A stretch of DNA of 10,000 nt, taken from contig CM022671.1 of NCBI GenBank assembly GCA_012295275.1, forward strand, positions 6,806,227 through 6,816,226, written 5' to 3'. Positions 8,621-10,000 of the stretch are shown piece after piece (position 1 is the stretch's first letter; each line of letters opens with the position of its first letter). The notes under the pieces are model-generated. The model made no database searches, had not been told where the DNA came from, and saw only the letters and a list, made by a program, of their open reading frames with translations. The position numbers and the translations under genes are program-made. The DNA comes from Chrysomallon squamiferum (lineage: Eukaryota; Mollusca; Gastropoda; Neomphalida; Peltospiridae).

Positions 8621-9431
8621 TACTGATATAACAGACGGGTGTTGCTGTTGTTATTGAAACTACAGAGGGGTGTTACTGTTGTTATTTAAATTAACAGATG
8701 GATGTTACTGTTGTTATTGAAATAACAGAGGGTGTTACTGTTGTTATTTAAAATAACAGAGGGTGTTATGGTTGTTATTTAAAATAACAGAGGGGTGTTA
8801 CTGTTGTTATTTAAATAACAGAGGGGTGTTACTGTTGTTATTTAAATTAACAGAGGAATGTTACTGTTGTTATTTAAATAACAGAGGGTGTTACTGTTGT
8901 TATTTAAAATAACAGAGGGTGTTATGGTTGTTATTTAAAATAACAGAGGGGTGTTACTGTTGTTATTTAAAATAACAGATGGGTGTTACTGTTTTTTTTT
9001 GAAATAACAGAGGGGTGTTACTGTTGTTAATGAAATAACAGAGGGGTGTTACTGTTGTTATTGAAATAACAGAGGGGTGTTACTGTTGTTATTGAAATAA
9101 CAGAGGGGTGTTACTGTTGTTATTGAAATAACAGAGGGGTGTTACTGTTGTTATTTAAAATAACAGAGGGTGTTACTGTTGTTATTGAAATAACAGAGGG
9201 TGTTACTGTTGTTATTTAAATTAATAGAGGGGTGTTACTGTTGTTATTGAAATAACAGAGGGGTGTTATTGTTGTTACTGAAATAACAGAGGTGTTACTG
9301 TTGTTATTGAAATAACAGAGGGGTGTTACTGTTGTTATTGAAATAACAGAGGGTGTTACTGTTGTTATTGAAATAACAGAGGGGTGTTACTGTTGTTACT
9401 GAAATAACAGAGGGGTGTTACTCTTTTCTAG

Positions 9432-9566
9432 GTTGTCTGGATCACTGCGACTCTTCCCTATTTCATTTTATTCGTGCTGCTGATAAGAGGTTTGTCACTC
9501 CCTGGTTCAATGACTGGCATCAAATACTATCTGTACCCAGAATTCCAAAATCTATTAGTTTCCGGT
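9432..9566 (+). CDS. SLC6: SLC6 transporter exon: TM5 and extracellular loop 3
   Basis: This 135-nt, 45-codon exon is phase 0 at both ends, with a CTTTTCTAG acceptor and a GTAAGT donor. It reads VVWITATLPYFILFVLLIRG (TM5), then LSLPGSMTGIKYYLYPEFQN, then LLVSG. VVW(I/V)TAT.PY and RG.(T/S)LPG are strongly conserved in monoamine transporters, and the matching segment of human SERT is also 45 residues. VVWITAT is the DAT form, while the Tyr-Leu-x-Pro spacing near the end resembles SERT. The acceptor's short pyrimidine tract follows directly after the last minisatellite unit. Confidence 0.95.
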
Positions 9567-9699
9567 GTAAGTATATTTTTTTTTTTTTTTTTTTGTTTGT
9601 TTAGTTAGTTAATTAGCTTGTTGTAAATTAGTTTAACTTTATTTAAGGTTTTTATGTTGTAAATTTTTATTTGTTTTTACTTTTTTACATTTCTCTACA

Positions 9700-9773
<74 letters not shown>

Positions 9774-9909
9774 CAAAAATATGTAGCTTTATTTACTTTT
9801 AGTCTATTATTTATTATTTCTTACTTTTATTTTCGCTGAAGAAGATTATTAAAAATATAAAAATCTTATATTGTGTATTGTTGTTGTGACAGTTGTAATT
9901 GTTGTTCAG
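9567..9909. other. Short AT-rich intron with poly-T and (ATT)24
   Basis: This 343-bp intron starts GTAAGT and ends TTGTTGTTCAG. It contains poly-T at about 9576-9594 and a pure TTA/ATT run of about 24 copies at 9701-9773. Nothing coding is visible. Confidence 0.85.
9701..9773. repeat. (ATT)24 microsatellite
   Basis: An uninterrupted trinucleotide run inside the short TM5-TM6 intron. Its purity suggests that its length varies between individuals. Confidence 0.95.
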
Positions 9910-10000
9910 GTTTGGATAGATGCTGCTGCACAGATTTTTTTCTCACTGGGTCCTGGATTTGGCGCTCTGCTTGCCTTGTCTAGCTACAACCACTTCAACA
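9910..10000 (+). CDS. SLC6: SLC6 transporter exon: TM6 (partial, cut by window end)
   Basis: This is the first 91 nt of an exon entered in phase 0 after GTTGTTCAG. It reads [18 protein letters not shown], then [12 protein letters not shown], and stays open to the window end. This is the unwound TM6 of the family. By alignment with human SERT it keeps the Gln and Ser of the chloride site (Q332, S336), the Ser also used for sodium 1, and the two Phe around the substrate (F335, F341). The SLGPGFG form is the one in SERT, while DAT and NET have SLGVGFG or SLGAGFG, so this segment points to a SERT-like or related invertebrate amine transporter. Substrate cannot be assigned without TM1, TM8 and the rest of the gene. 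Confidence 0.96.

Larger units (their letters stand above)
5771..9423. repeat. Minisatellite of ~31-bp units filling the intron
   Basis: About 3.65 kb of head-to-tail units, mostly 31 bp with 28- to 33-bp variants, so roughly 115-120 copies by length. The commonest unit reads AGAGGGGTGTTACTG, then TTGTTATTGAAATAAC. Variation sits in the G-run (AGGTG, AGGGTG, AGGGGTG, AGGAATG, AGATGGGTG) and in the core (TTATTGAAATAAC, TTAATGAAATAAC, TTATTTAAATAAC, TTATTTAAATTAAC). The core is near-palindromic, and GTTATTTAAATAAC is a perfect 14-bp palindrome. There are no unique spacers, so it is not a CRISPR array. The unit is not a multiple of three and contains stops, so it is not coding. It fills about 97% of the intron and stops about 8 bp before the TM5 acceptor. 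Confidence 0.97.

Noticed and set aside
5771-9423. CRISPR-like array: ~30-bp repeats with palindromic cores
   Set aside because: Units are directly adjacent with no unique spacers, and the array sits inside a GT-AG intron of an animal gene. It is a minisatellite.

Overview
The window is animal nuclear DNA. It holds the middle of one intron-rich gene on the + strand, encoding an SLC6-family sodium- and chloride-dependent neurotransmitter transporter of the monoamine type (SERT/DAT/NET-like). Five intact exons lie at 2370-2504, 3969-4179, 5541-5679, 9432-9566 and 9910 onward (cut by the window end). All internal boundaries are GT-AG, and the phases match from one exon to the next (1, 2, 0, 0). 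Spliced together they give about 236 uninterrupted codons, from transmembrane helix 2 (TM2) to TM6. The short exons, the AT-rich introns and the large amount of simple-sequence DNA suggest an invertebrate genome. A lophotrochozoan such as a mollusc is my guess, but nothing in the window proves it.

Layout. 1-440 is AT-rich non-coding DNA. 415-798 is open and holds a Ser-rich ORF with six 15-bp repeats; it could be an N-terminal exon but is unproven. 802-1740 is T-rich, then A/T-rich repeat. At about 1761-1867, just where the TM1 exon should be, lies a recognisable but broken TM1 exon with several small deletions and no GT donor. Next come ATT and TA repeats, the TM2 exon, an intron with (TG)n(GA)n and a duplicated TTTA/TTTG tract, the TM3/extracellular-loop-2 exon, an intron with ACT, AAT and degenerate AGT repeats, and the exon for the end of loop 2 plus TM4. 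Then follows a 3.75-kb intron that is almost wholly a minisatellite of about 31-bp units, then the TM5 exon, a short ATT-rich intron and the TM6 exon.

Two things deserve attention. The first is the decayed TM1 exon, which carries the amine-binding Asp codon but is out of frame, inside an otherwise intact gene. The second is the minisatellite. Each unit can fold into a CTGTT/AACAG stem, and two independent variant units carry paired, compensating changes in both arms. The array also has nested higher-order duplications with offsets of about 1,110, 342 and 156 bp, and it runs to within a few bases of a functional splice acceptor.

I see no RNA genes, no CRISPR, no complete transposon and no bacterial or viral genes.
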